A DNA stretch of 64,000 nucleotides, from NCBI RefSeq assembly GCF_017872555.1, contig NZ_JAEDOX010000001.1, forward strand, positions 558,001 through 622,000, written 5' to 3'. Under the pieces are notes generated by a model. It made no database searches. It saw only the letters and a program-made list of their open reading frames with translations, and was not told where the DNA came from. This document shows, in pieces, positions 17,275-26,228 of this stretch (within the stretch, counting starts at the first letter, position 1; every line of letters begins with the position of its first letter). The stretch is from Ruegeria sp. HKCCSA071 (GTDB lineage Bacteria > Pseudomonadota > Alphaproteobacteria > Rhodobacterales > Rhodobacteraceae). Both the position numbers and the translations under genes were made by a program.

Positions 17275-18747
17275 ATGCCGATAGTATGGCTTGTTCTGAT
17301 CGTGCTAGCGATTGCTGCAGTCGGTTACGTGTTGGGGCGCACACGCGCCCTGCAAAGCGCCACAGGAGACGTCCGGGCTTTGCACTCGCTGCCGTCGTAT
17401 TATGGTGCAAATGTCGCCCTCAAGACGATCGTTCCCGCATTTGGCCTTATGATCCTCTGGTTGTTGGTACAACCGCTTTACGTGAACTCTCAGGTATCAG
17501 AAATGATCTCGGGTTCCGCCATCGAAGACGGCGCGTCCCTCAATCTGGTCATGGCCGAGGTCCGTCGCACCGCGTACGGTCTGGATAACGCAGTTGCCGC
17601 CGGGCAGATACCCGAGGAACTGGCGCGCAACGCGCGCGCGGATGTGATCGACATGACCCAGCGCCTGAAAGATGCCGGGCAAGTGGTGACGTCTGACATC
17701 ACGCAACCTGTGCTGCGCGCGGCGCAAACCTATCGGATCATGAATGCGACCGGCTATTCGATCATGGCAGTCGCCGTCATACTGACCGCACTCGCCGGTG
17801 CTGCAGTCAGCTGGTTTCAAACTCGCGCGGAATACCGCGCGCGTAATGTGGTCGAGCAGGGGGTGCGTATCCTGTTGCTGGCGGCCGCATCCATCGCAAT
17901 TCTGACCACTGTCGGGATTGTACTGTCCCTGGTTTTCAACACTTGGGAATTCTTCAAGCTCTACCCTGCTACCGATTTCTTTTTCGGCACGACATGGGCC
18001 CCCAGCTTTTCGGGGCGCGGCGGGTCGTCTGAACTTGGTATTATTCCCTTGTTGTGGGGGACATTCTATATCTCGCTCGTTGCCCTGCTAGTGGCTGTCC
18101 CGATCGGATTGTTCGCCGCGATTTACCTCAGCGAATACGCGTCACCCCGTGTCCGCGCCGTCGCAAAACCGCTGCTCGAGATTCTGGCCGGTATCCCGAC
18201 CATCGTTTACGGCCTTTTTGCGCTGCTTACTGTTGGTCCGCTTTTGCTTGGCCTGTTCGGGGATGACGGGCTTGGCTGGATGAAGGCTGGCACGGCAGTC
18301 ATGACTGCTGGGTTGGTCATGGGTATCATGCTGATCCCGTTTGTGTCCTCGTTGTCGGATGACATCATCAACGCGGTGCCGCAGGCCATGCGCGACGGCT
18401 CTTACGGACTGGGCGCAACGCAATCCGAAACCATCCGTCAGGTTGTTTTACCTGCGGCCCTTCCAGGTATCGTGGGGGCGATCCTGCTGGCCGCATCGCG
18501 CGCCATAGGTGAGACAATGATCGTGGTCCTTGGGGCAGGGGCGGCAGCACGGCTGAGCCTGAACCCGTTTGAAGCCATGACGACGGTCACCGCAAAAATC
18601 GTGAGCCAGCTGACCGGCGACGCGGATTTCGCATCGCCCGAAGCGCTTGTGGCCTTTGCCCTGGGTATGACCCTTTTCACTCTCACGCTTGGGCTGAACA
18701 TCTTTGCCCTCTACATCGTGCGTAAGTATCGGGAGCAATACGAATGA
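17275..18747 (+). CDS. pstC: phosphate ABC transporter permease PstC (long form)
   Basis: 490 residues against about 320 in E. coli PstC. The extra N-terminal 200 residues hold two additional membrane helices (about residues 3-20 and 45-63), a predicted extracytoplasmic stretch of roughly 95 residues, and a third helix (about 160-180). The core from residue 195 is the usual permease, with the coupling motif AMRDGSYGLGATQSETI followed by the conserved helix. Long PstC proteins of this kind are common in alphaproteobacteria. Overlaps pstA by 4 nt (ATGA). Confidence 0.94.
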   Translation: MPIVWLVLIVLAIAAVGYVLGRTRALQSATGDVRALHSLPSYYGANVALKTIVPAFGLMILWLLVQPLYVNSQVSEMISGSAIEDGASLNLVMAEVRRTAYGLDNAVAAGQIPEELARNARADVIDMTQRLKDAGQVVTSDITQPVLRAAQTYRIMNATGYSIMAVAVILTALAGAAVSWFQTRAEYRARNVVEQGVRILLLAAASIAILTTVGIVLSLVFNTWEFFKLYPATDFFFGTTWAPSFSGRGGSSELGIIPLLWGTFYISLVALLVAVPIGLFAAIYLSEYASPRVRAVAKPLLEILAGIPTIVYGLFALLTVGPLLLGLFGDDGLGWMKAGTAVMTAGLVMGIMLIPFVSSLSDDIINAVPQAMRDGSYGLGATQSETIRQVVLPAALPGIVGAILLAASRAIGETMIVVLGAGAAARLSLNPFEAMTTVTAKIVSQLTGDADFASPEALVAFALGMTLFTLTLGLNIFALYIVRKYREQYE

Positions 18748-20075
18748 CCGACGCCAGCATGCAAAGCCCTGAAACAGGTCATCGCTCTGTCTCGCTGACT
18801 GTAGCGGATGCACATACCAAAAAACGTGCAAATGCAGAGAAACGATTTCGGGCCTACGGGATTGTCGCTATTGCAACGGGCCTGTTCTTCCTGATCGTTC
18901 TGTTCGCCTCGATCCTGTCGCAGGGCATTCCGGCTTTTCAGCGCACTGTTGTCAGCGTGGATTTCACCCTGTCTGCTGCGCAACGAGACGAGGCGGAAAG
19001 TACGTTGTTCAAGACCAAAGCCTATTCCAACCTGTTCATCGCTCAGTTGAGCAAGGAACTGGAAGACCAGGGGATCAGCGTTGATTTCGACGAAGCGGCC
19101 ATCGAACGTCTTCTTGGTAAAATCGGTGGAACCATCCGAACTTACTATGCCGATAACCCCGGCAAGCTGGGTGATCCGGTCAAGTTTGATCTGGCCGCAT
19201 CCAGCCGGGTCGACGGGTATTTCAAAGGCCGCGTGTCCCGTGACACCTTGCAGGACAGCCGGTTTCTACAGCTAAGCGATCTGGATCTGGTTGATGCGCT
19301 GAAACAGGCAGGCATCATCAAGCAGGCCTTCAACTGGCCGTTCATCACCGGCGCGGATTCTGGCGTTGACAACCCGGGCGGTGCGGGCATCGGCGCCTCG
19401 GTCATTGGGTCGTTCTTCATGATGCTGGTGGTTTTGGGCCTGTCTTTGCCCATTGGTGTGGCGGCGTCGATTTATCTTGAAGAATTCGCCCCGCAGAACA
19501 GATTCACCGACCTGATTGAAGTGAACATCTCGAACCTTGCCGCCGTGCCGTCGATTGTGTTCGGTATTCTGGGTCTGGCCGTGTTTATCCAGTTCATGCA
19601 CCTGCCACAATCAGCACCGCTGGTTGGTGGTCTGGTTCTGACCCTCATGACATTGCCGACGATCATCATCTCGACCCGCGCCTCGCTGAAAGCGGTTCCG
19701 CCGTCGATCCGTGATGCGGCGTTGGGGGTAGGGGCCTCGAAAATGCAGGCGGTGTTTCACCACGTGCTGCCTTTGGCCGCGCCGGGCATTCTGACCGGTA
19801 CCATCATCGGTCTTGCACAAGCCTTGGGTGAAACCGCACCGTTGCTGCTGATCGGCATGGTAGGTTTTGTGGCGCGGGGATATCCCGACGGGTTCCTTGC
19901 CGGCTTTACCGAGCCGAACTCGGCAATGCCCGCCCAGATTTACACATGGGCCGCGCGCGCTGATGTCGGGTTCTACGAAAAGGCCTGGGGCGGCATCATC
20001 ATCCTTTTGATGTTCCTGCTGACCATGAATATCATCGCTATCATCCTGCGCCGCCGCTTTGAACGCCGCTGGTAA
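18744..20075 (+). CDS. pstA: phosphate ABC transporter permease PstA (long form)
   Basis: 443 residues, about 150 more than E. coli PstA. After the first helix (about residues 46-70) there is an inserted extracytoplasmic domain (about 75-215) rich in charged residues, then the permease core starting near IGSFFMMLVVLGLSLPIGV with the coupling loop SIRDAALGVGASKMQAVFHH. It ends with the basic tail RRRFERRW. It pairs with PstC to form the phosphate channel, starts inside the pstC stop codon, and is followed 12 nt later by pstB. Confidence 0.94.
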   Translation: MTDASMQSPETGHRSVSLTVADAHTKKRANAEKRFRAYGIVAIATGLFFLIVLFASILSQGIPAFQRTVVSVDFTLSAAQRDEAESTLFKTKAYSNLFIAQLSKELEDQGISVDFDEAAIERLLGKIGGTIRTYYADNPGKLGDPVKFDLAASSRVDGYFKGRVSRDTLQDSRFLQLSDLDLVDALKQAGIIKQAFNWPFITGADSGVDNPGGAGIGASVIGSFFMMLVVLGLSLPIGVAASIYLEEFAPQNRFTDLIEVNISNLAAVPSIVFGILGLAVFIQFMHLPQSAPLVGGLVLTLMTLPTIIISTRASLKAVPPSIRDAALGVGASKMQAVFHHVLPLAAPGILTGTIIGLAQALGETAPLLLIGMVGFVARGYPDGFLAGFTEPNSAMPAQIYTWAARADVGFYEKAWGGIIILLMFLLTMNIIAIILRRRFERRW

Positions 20076-20087
20076 TTGGGGGCAACA

Positions 20088-20885
20088 ATGAACGACATGA
20101 CACGAGTGGAGAGAACCGTGAACTCCAAAGACATCAAGATCAACGCGAAGAAGGTTCAGGTTTATTACGGTGATACCCACGCCATCAAAGACGTGAGCGT
20201 TGAGATAGAAGACAAGACCGTCACGGCCTTTATCGGCCCTTCGGGTTGTGGAAAATCGACCTTCCTGCGGTGTCTGAACCGGATGAACGACACCATCGAT
20301 ATCTGCCGTGTCGAAGGTGATATCCTTTTGGATGGCGAAGACATCTATGACAAGCGGGTCGACCCCGTTCAGTTGCGTGCCAAAGTGGGCATGGTGTTCC
20401 AAAAACCGAACCCGTTCCCCAAGTCGATCTACGACAACGTGGCCTATGGTCCGCGCATCCATGGCCTGGCCAAGAATAAAGCGGAACTGGATGAGATCGT
20501 TGAGAAATCCCTGCGTCGAGGCGCAATCTGGGATGAGGTCAAGGACCGTCTGGATGCGCCCGGCACGGGGCTTTCAGGGGGTCAACAGCAGCGTCTGTGT
20601 ATCGCCCGCGCCGTGGCAACTGAACCGGAAGTTCTGTTGATGGACGAGCCGTGCTCGGCGCTCGACCCGATTGCAACCGCACAGGTCGAAGAGTTGATCG
20701 ACGAATTGCGGTCGCGATACTCGGTTGTGATCGTCACCCATTCGATGCAGCAGGCCGCCCGCGTCAGCCAGAAAACGGCCTTCTTTCACCTGGGTAATCT
20801 GGTCGAATTTGGTGAAACCGGTCAGATTTTCACCAACCCGGTCGATCCGCGCACGGAAAGCTACATTACTGGCCGTATCGGCTAA
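20088..20885 (+). CDS. pstB: phosphate ABC transporter ATPase PstB
   Basis: 265 residues from the ATG at 20088 (GGGGG just upstream; a TTG at 20076 directly after the pstA stop is less likely). Walker [10 protein letters not shown], the phosphate-specific CLNRMNDTI segment, Q-loop [20 protein letters not shown] (two parts), signature [14 protein letters not shown], Walker [14 protein letters not shown] and H-loop IVTHSM. Drives PstSCA uptake and, in the general model, takes part with PhoU in signalling to PhoR. Confidence 0.97.
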   Translation: MNDMTRVERTVNSKDIKINAKKVQVYYGDTHAIKDVSVEIEDKTVTAFIGPSGCGKSTFLRCLNRMNDTIDICRVEGDILLDGEDIYDKRVDPVQLRAKVGMVFQKPNPFPKSIYDNVAYGPRIHGLAKNKAELDEIVEKSLRRGAIWDEVKDRLDAPGTGLSGGQQQRLCIARAVATEPEVLLMDEPCSALDPIATAQVEELIDELRSRYSVVIVTHSMQQAARVSQKTAFFHLGNLVEFGETGQIFTNPVDPRTESYITGRIG

Positions 20886-20901
20886 GCACAGGTATCAAAC
20901 A

Positions 20902-21603
20902 ATGAGCGAACAACATATTGCATCTGCTTTTGACCGCGACCTCGAGGCGATCCAGGCGCATATCATGAAGATGGGCGGCCTGGTTGAGGCAGCTATCATG
21001 AGCGCGGCGCGCTCGCTTGAAAGCCGCGACATTGAGCTGGCCCAGGAAGTGCGGCAAGGTGACAAGGCCATCGACGCGTTGGAAGACCTGATTGACGAGG
21101 AAACTGCGCGTCTGATTGCCTTGCGCGCGCCCACGGCCAGTGACCTGCGATTGGTGCTTTCGGTCCTGAAGGTATCCGGCAATCTTGAGCGGATTGGTGA
21201 CTATGCGAAGAACATCGCCAAGCGTACGACCGTTCTGGCCAGTGCTGGCGAGATCAGCGGCAGTGCCGCTGCCTTGCGCCGCATGGCGCGCGAGGTTGAA
21301 CGTATGCTGCGCGACGCACTGGACGCTTATATTCAACGCGACGCGGAACTGGCTACCGACGTCATCAACCGTGATGAAGAGGTCGACCAGATGTATAACG
21401 GCCTGTTCCGCGAGTTTCTGACCTTCATGGCCGAGGATCCACGCAATATTTCTGCCTGTATGCACCTGCATTTCATCGCCAAGAACATCGAACGTATGGG
21501 CGACCACGTAACCTCGATTGCCGAGCAGGTGGTGTATCTGGTCACAGGCGACCGCCCGACCGAGGCCCGGCCCAAGGCCGACATAACGTCACAAACAGCG
21601 TAG
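20902..21603 (+). CDS. phoU: phosphate signalling protein PhoU
   Basis: 233 residues from the ATG at 20902. Two tandem three-helix PhoU repeats, each with the metal-binding E/D-rich motif: first around ALEDLIDEET (residues 50-60) with LRLVLSVLKVSGNLERIGDYAKNI in two stretches, second around DEEVDQMYN with MHLHFIAKNIERMGDHVTSI in two stretches. PhoU shuts down PhoR-PhoB signalling when phosphate is ample and restrains Pst uptake. It lies between pstB (16 nt) and phoB (12 nt). Confidence 0.96.
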   Translation: MSEQHIASAFDRDLEAIQAHIMKMGGLVEAAIMSAARSLESRDIELAQEVRQGDKAIDALEDLIDEETARLIALRAPTASDLRLVLSVLKVSGNLERIGDYAKNIAKRTTVLASAGEISGSAAALRRMAREVERMLRDALDAYIQRDAELATDVINRDEEVDQMYNGLFREFLTFMAEDPRNISACMHLHFIAKNIERMGDHVTSIAEQVVYLVTGDRPTEARPKADITSQTA

Positions 21604-21615
21604 GAGAGGCGTGAG

Positions 21616-22305
21616 ATGTCCGCAGATCAACCGACGGTTCTGGTGGTCGAGGATGAGTTGGCCCAACGCGAGGTGCTGGCCTACAACCTTGAAGCCGAAG
21701 GTTTTCGCGTCTCAAAAGCGGCCAACGGTGACGAAGCTATGCTGCTGGTCGACGAAGACTGCCCGGATATCATCGTTCTGGACTGGATGATGCCCAACCT
21801 CAGCGGGATTGAGGTTTGCCGACGGCTCAAAAGCCGTCCGGACACACGTTCGATCCCGATAATCATGCTGTCGGCCAGATCAGAAGAGGTAGACAAGGTT
21901 CGCGGGCTGGAAACCGGTGCCGACGACTATGTGGTCAAGCCATATTCGATCGTCGAACTGATGGCGCGTGTTCGAACACAACTGCGCCGCGTCCGTCCGG
22001 CAACTGTTGGTTTGCGACTGGAATATGATGACATCATTCTGGATTCAGAAACTCACAAGGTCAGCCGCGACAGTAAGCCCTTGAAACTGGGTCCAACCGA
22101 ATTCCGGCTTCTCAGCACGTTCATGGAAAAGCCGGGCAGGGTCTGGAGTCGTGAACAATTGCTGGATCGGGTTTGGGGACGCGATATCTATGTCGATACG
22201 CGTACGGTTGATGTTCACATTGGACGCCTGCGCAAAGCCTTGACGCAACATGGCGGCGAAGACCCGGTCCGCACAGTCCGAGGTGCCGGTTACGCGTTGG
22301 GATAA
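21616..22305 (+). CDS. phoB: phosphate regulon response regulator PhoB
   Basis: 229 residues, OmpR/PhoB class. Receiver domain with acidic pair VVEDE (residues 10-14), phospho-acceptor Asp56 in VLDWMMPNLSG, Thr/Ser switch LSARSEE and Lys in VVKPYS. The C-terminal winged helix includes LGPTEFRLLSTFMEKPGRVWSREQLLDRVWG (several parts) and DVHIGRLRKAL. Phosphorylated by PhoR; should bind the two 22-bp repeats before pstS. Last gene of the block. Confidence 0.97.
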   Translation: MSADQPTVLVVEDELAQREVLAYNLEAEGFRVSKAANGDEAMLLVDEDCPDIIVLDWMMPNLSGIEVCRRLKSRPDTRSIPIIMLSARSEEVDKVRGLETGADDYVVKPYSIVELMARVRTQLRRVRPATVGLRLEYDDIILDSETHKVSRDSKPLKLGPTEFRLLSTFMEKPGRVWSREQLLDRVWGRDIYVDTRTVDVHIGRLRKALTQHGGEDPVRTVRGAGYALG

Positions 22306-22482
22306 CACGCATCAGACCTGTGTTGATCGCATTTATCTGATCGCTGATTGCGGTTGTATCTGAGTATTTCTCCGCCATGCCATATAACGTATAATTGGTA
22401 TTATGGTAAAATAAGGGCACTTGTAATACGGAACGCAAGCCAACACATTGAAAACACAGTAACGAACCTGACCGGAATACGC

Positions 22483-23250
22483 ATGGAGCTTGTGAACAAA
22501 ACTGTCATAATCACCGGCGCAGCCCAAGGCATTGGTCGTGGTCTTGCGGAACGGTTTTCCCATGAAGGTGCACGTGTAGTCTGCTCGGATGTCGACATCG
22601 CTGGTGCAAATTTGGTCGCGGAGAAAATCGGCGGTCAGGCGTATCCCTGCGACATTTCCAGCGAAGCGCAGATCAAGGATCTCATTGATTTTGTAGAAGA
22701 AACTGTCGGACCAATAGACCTGTTTTGCGCAAATGCGGGAATTCTGACGCTTGGTGGTCTCGATGTTGCGGACGAAGATTGGGATCGGATCTGGAAGATC
22801 AATGTCATGTCCCATGTCTGGACTGCTCGCCATCTGGTTCCACGCATGGTTCGTCGCGGCGGCGGATATATAATGATAACTGCGTCTGCGGCAGGTTTGC
22901 TGAACCAACCTGGTGCAGCCCCATATGGGGTTACCAAACACGCCGCTGTAGGATTTGCCGAATGGCTTTCGCTGACATATGGCTCGGAAGGATTAAAAGT
23001 CTCGGTCCTGTGTCCGCAGGCTGTGCGTTCGAAAATGACCGAAGGCCATGAGATCTCAGTAGCTTCGATTGATGGAATGCTCGAGCCGAGCGACGTGGCT
23101 GAATCCTGTGTGCTAGCTATTCGAGATGAAAAGTTTTTGGTTCTACCTCATCCACAAGTTGCTGATTATTTGCAGTTCAAAGCGGTTGACTACGACCGGT
23201 GGCTTGTTGGAATGCAGAAGTTAAATCAGAGATTTAGTGGCAGCACTTAA
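22483..23250 (+). CDS. short-chain dehydrogenase/reductase
   Basis: 255 residues from the ATG at 22483 (residue 46 of the longest frame), where the Rossmann strand begins (MELVNKTVIITGAAQGIG in two parts). Classical SDR: nucleotide motif TGAAQGIGRG, NAG at position 89-91 (CANAGIL), catalytic Ser in ITASAAG and YxxxK as YGVTK. The NADP/NAD choice is unclear, though Asp after the second strand (CSDVDI) favours NAD. Its stop shares the bases TTAA with the convergent tesB stop. The region upstream (22306-22482) is AT-rich and carries no visible gene. Substrate unknown. Confidence 0.9.
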   Translation: MELVNKTVIITGAAQGIGRGLAERFSHEGARVVCSDVDIAGANLVAEKIGGQAYPCDISSEAQIKDLIDFVEETVGPIDLFCANAGILTLGGLDVADEDWDRIWKINVMSHVWTARHLVPRMVRRGGGYIMITASAAGLLNQPGAAPYGVTKHAAVGFAEWLSLTYGSEGLKVSVLCPQAVRSKMTEGHEISVASIDGMLEPSDVAESCVLAIRDEKFLVLPHPQVADYLQFKAVDYDRWLVGMQKLNQRFSGST

Positions 23251-24116
23251 GGTTGTGCGCGAACTCTGCGCATCAATCCTTCCTGTGCAACAGATGCAAC
23301 AAGGGTACCGTCCTCGGAATAGATCGATCCACGGTTAAAGCTGCGTCCCTGCCCCGTCCACGGCGAATCCATCACGTAAAGATGCCAGTTCTGAAAATTC
23401 ACTGGCGCGTGAAACCATAGCGCGTGGTCCAGACTTGCGCCGTTGAACTCTCCGCTAAACCAGCTCAGCCCGTGTGGCCGCAACCCAGAGGACATCAGGT
23501 TCATGTCAGACGCATAAGCCAGAAGTAAGTGCTGCGTTCTGGTGTCGACCGAAGCAGCAGCGGGCATACGGAACCAGGTCTGGTTTCGATCATCAGAGAC
23601 TTTCGGTGTGAATGGGTCCAGATGATCGACTTCACGGACCTCGATCGGGCGCTCGCGCAGCAATTCACCCCTCAACCTTTCGGGAACACGTTCAACGTAT
23701 GTTTTACGCAATTCAGATCGGGACGGGTATGCTTCCGGTGCGTTCACGACGGGCATCGGATGCTGATGGTCCCAGCCTTCATCTTGGACATGAAACGATG
23801 CAGACATGTTCAGTATTTGCTTTCCGTGCTGAATCGCAACCACGCGGCGGGTTGTGAAAGAACCTCCGTCTCGCGCTCGATCAACTTGATAAATAACGGG
23901 TTTCTCCGGATCGCCCGGGCGAATGAAATAGGCGTGCAGCGAATGGCATAACCGTTCTTCAACAGTCCGATACGCCGCAGCTAGCGCTTGCGCGATGACC
24001 TGCCCACCAAAGATGCGTGTTGGCGTTTCACCGCCCGACCCTGTCCCGCGAAACAGATCGACCTCAAGACGTTCAATATCCAGAAGATCCAGTAAGATAC
24101 GTTCCGCTTCGGTCAT
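23247..24116 (-). CDS. tesB: acyl-CoA thioesterase II
   Basis: 289 residues from the ATG at 24116, which gives the standard TesB opening (MTEAERILLDLLDIERLE in two parts); a GTG at 24146 would add ten residues. Double hot-dog enzyme that hydrolyses medium- and long-chain acyl-CoA. First hot dog includes IFGGQVIAQALAAAYRTV; second includes SLDHALWFHAP, with the catalytic Asp, and SVAQEGLMR, with the catalytic Gln. Length matches E. coli TesB (286). Convergent with the SDR gene, and the serine hydrolase gene lies just upstream in the same direction. Confidence 0.94.
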   Translation of the reverse strand: MTEAERILLDLLDIERLEVDLFRGTGSGGETPTRIFGGQVIAQALAAAYRTVEERLCHSLHAYFIRPGDPEKPVIYQVDRARDGGSFTTRRVVAIQHGKQILNMSASFHVQDEGWDHQHPMPVVNAPEAYPSRSELRKTYVERVPERLRGELLRERPIEVREVDHLDPFTPKVSDDRNQTWFRMPAAASVDTRTQHLLLAYASDMNLMSSGLRPHGLSWFSGEFNGASLDHALWFHAPVNFQNWHLYVMDSPWTGQGRSFNRGSIYSEDGTLVASVAQEGLMRRVRAQP

Positions 24117-24167
24117 CGTCTGCTCGCAAGTTGTGTCGTCCGGCACCGGGTATCAGTACAGGGGAAA

Positions 24168-25400
24168 TCATTCAATCATGGCCGCATGGACCAGCGCCTT
24201 GAGTTCGGCACGGGATGGGTACGAACTTGACGGGGACAGTTGGGTAAAGAAAATCGCCGTCAGGTCATTCTGCCAGTCAATCCAGAAATAAGTCGAGGCC
24301 ATACCACCCCAGCTGAAATCTCCGATTGAGCCGGGAACTTTTACCAGACCGGGGTTCAGGACGACGGCTCCAGCCAGCCCAAAGCCCATTCCGTCCATCG
24401 GTTGCTCTGCAAAACTCTGCGGACCCATTGACGCAATGTCGCCGGGAAGGTGATTGCGCATCATGAAATCGACTGTTTTCGGACCAAGTAAGCGGCACCC
24501 GTTCCCGGCCCCCCGATTTCGAAGCATGTCCGCGAATTTGGCATAATCATCGATTGTCGAGATCAGACCGCCACCACCGGAAAAGGTCGTCGTGTTTTCG
24601 AACGGGGATCCTATGTGGGAATCGAACAGTCGCAGGCATTCGCTACCGTGATCCGCGGAATTCAGCGCCATCGCGTCGCCAGCCAATGGGGTATAGAGCG
24701 ATGCGAAACGATCCCCTGCCCCAGCGGGTGCGGAAAAACCTGTTTCTCGCATGTCCAGCGGCTCAAGGATTTCGCTTCGAAAGAACTGCTCCAGTGACTG
24801 GCCCGAGACCACCTCGATCACACGACCCAGCACGTCAATCCCGACCGAGTATTCCCAGCGTGCACCGGGTTGGAACGCCAGTGGCAGCCCTGCCAGATCG
24901 CGCAAAAGGTGTTCCAGAAGTCCCTGATTAGGTTTGAAAATAAGGTCCCGTTCATCCATCGCTTGGGGCAAAAGCCCGGGGTTGAACGGATAGCTTAGCC
25001 CACTGGTATGCGTCAGTAACTGATGCAGAGTTGGAGGCGGTGCAGCCTCGGTCTGATCCAGTCTCTCCGCCGCCGGAACCAGCGCCTGCATATCTTTGAA
25101 TTCAGGTAGAAACTCAGACACAGGCGCGTTCAGGTGAACAAGCCCACGTTCGACCAATGTCATTAACGCGACCGATGTGACCGGTTTGGTCATGGAATAA
25201 ATGCGCACCAACGTGTCGCGTTGGAAGGGCCGGCCAGTCTCCAGGCTGCTGAGACCACAGGCATGAAAAAAGGCCTCATTCCCATTTTGGCGCAGCAAAA
25301 AGGATGATCCAGCATATTTACGCTGCTCAACATAGCTCTCCATCCAATGGCTAAGCCGATCCAGCCGGGTTTGATCAAACATGGATTGCCTGTGGGACAT
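24168..25400 (-). CDS. class C beta-lactamase-related serine hydrolase
   Basis: 410 residues from the ATG at 25400 (GGAAG 7 nt upstream). Beta-lactamase/EstB-like fold (PF00144): nucleophile motif SMTK in RIYSMTKPVTSVALM (about residue 69-72), Tyr motif WEYSVGIDVLG, and a C-terminal GGMASTYFWIDWQNDL strand. No signal peptide is visible, so it is likely cytoplasmic; such proteins are usually esterases or lactone/amide hydrolases rather than antibiotic-resistance enzymes. Located 51 nt upstream of tesB on the same strand and probably co-transcribed. Substrate unknown. Confidence 0.87.
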   Translation of the reverse strand: MSHRQSMFDQTRLDRLSHWMESYVEQRKYAGSSFLLRQNGNEAFFHACGLSSLETGRPFQRDTLVRIYSMTKPVTSVALMTLVERGLVHLNAPVSEFLPEFKDMQALVPAAERLDQTEAAPPPTLHQLLTHTSGLSYPFNPGLLPQAMDERDLIFKPNQGLLEHLLRDLAGLPLAFQPGARWEYSVGIDVLGRVIEVVSGQSLEQFFRSEILEPLDMRETGFSAPAGAGDRFASLYTPLAGDAMALNSADHGSECLRLFDSHIGSPFENTTTFSGGGGLISTIDDYAKFADMLRNRGAGNGCRLLGPKTVDFMMRNHLPGDIASMGPQSFAEQPMDGMGFGLAGAVVLNPGLVKVPGSIGDFSWGGMASTYFWIDWQNDLTAIFFTQLSPSSSYPSRAELKALVHAAMIE

Positions 25401-25599
25401 TCGCGAGCTTCCGTGAGGTTCTGAATTGCGACTGTTTAAGCTTGTGACCTGAAATAACAGCAAAAAGCCGCGTGTTGCAGAGAATTTCGTGAACAGACTT
25501 CATCAGCGTGTCTCACAATGAAATGTTAGACTGATTTCGAAGCAGATTCGCCTGAAGTTCAATGAACAAGATTTCAAGGGACCGAAACGGAGGAACCCT

Positions 25600-26202
25600 A
25601 TGACGCAGACCATAGACTTCATTTACGATTTTTGCAGCCCGAACGCGTTTCTCGCCCATAAGATCCTTCCCCAACTTGCCGAGCGCCATAACGCAAGCAT
25701 TACATATGTGCCTGTCCTTCTGCCTGCGGTGTTCAAGGCGACGCATAACCAAAGCCCATTTCAGGCATATTCCGAAAACCGCCAGAAAACGGCCTATTTG
25801 ACGCATGATCTGCATAGGTTTGCCCGCCGTCGTGGGCTGAGCTTTCATATGAGCCCGCATTTTCCGATCAATACCAAACTTGCCATGCGCGGTGCGTGCT
25901 TTGCCAATGGAAAACCTTGGGAAGTCAAATATATAAACGCGATTTTTGATGCAATCTGGGTGCATGGTCAGAAGGCGGACGAACTCGGTGTCCTAACGGA
26001 TATCCTGCATGAAAACGACTTGCCCGTTCGCAAAATTCGCGAAGCCATGTCGAGCCCCGACGTTAAACTGAAACTGAAGGAGATAACCAAGTCGTCGGTT
26101 CGGCGTGGCGTGTTTGGGGTTCCCAGCATGTTCACCGGGTCTGAATTGTTTTTTGGAAAGAATAGCCTGCCAAACCTTGAGGTTGAGATTTCAAGAAAAT
26201 AG
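25600..26202 (+). CDS. 2-hydroxychromene-2-carboxylate isomerase family protein (DsbA-like fold)
   Basis: 200 residues, start at 25600 backed by CGGAGG. Thioredoxin-like kappa-GST/HCCA isomerase family: the opening IDFIYDFCSPNAF places the catalytic serine (Ser in CSPN) where DsbA has its cysteine, and the cis-Pro loop is GVFGVPSMF. The family performs glutathione-dependent isomerisation in naphthalene-type pathways, but most members in marine alphaproteobacteria have unknown substrates. Stands alone between two minus-strand groups. Confidence 0.88.
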   Translation: MTQTIDFIYDFCSPNAFLAHKILPQLAERHNASITYVPVLLPAVFKATHNQSPFQAYSENRQKTAYLTHDLHRFARRRGLSFHMSPHFPINTKLAMRGACFANGKPWEVKYINAIFDAIWVHGQKADELGVLTDILHENDLPVRKIREAMSSPDVKLKLKEITKSSVRRGVFGVPSMFTGSELFFGKNSLPNLEVEISRK

Positions 26203-26228
26203 AGACGTAAAAACAGTTTGATAGGGCG

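Noticed and set aside
22306..22482. A gene in the AT-rich gap between phoB and the SDR
   Set aside because: The plus-strand frame through it has no ribosome site before the SDR start, and the minus-strand frame is the antisense of the SDR gene.
24168..25400. The serine hydrolase as a beta-lactamase resistance gene
   Set aside because: It has SxxK and Tyr motifs of the broad PF00144 family but no signal peptide, and esterase-type members are far more common.
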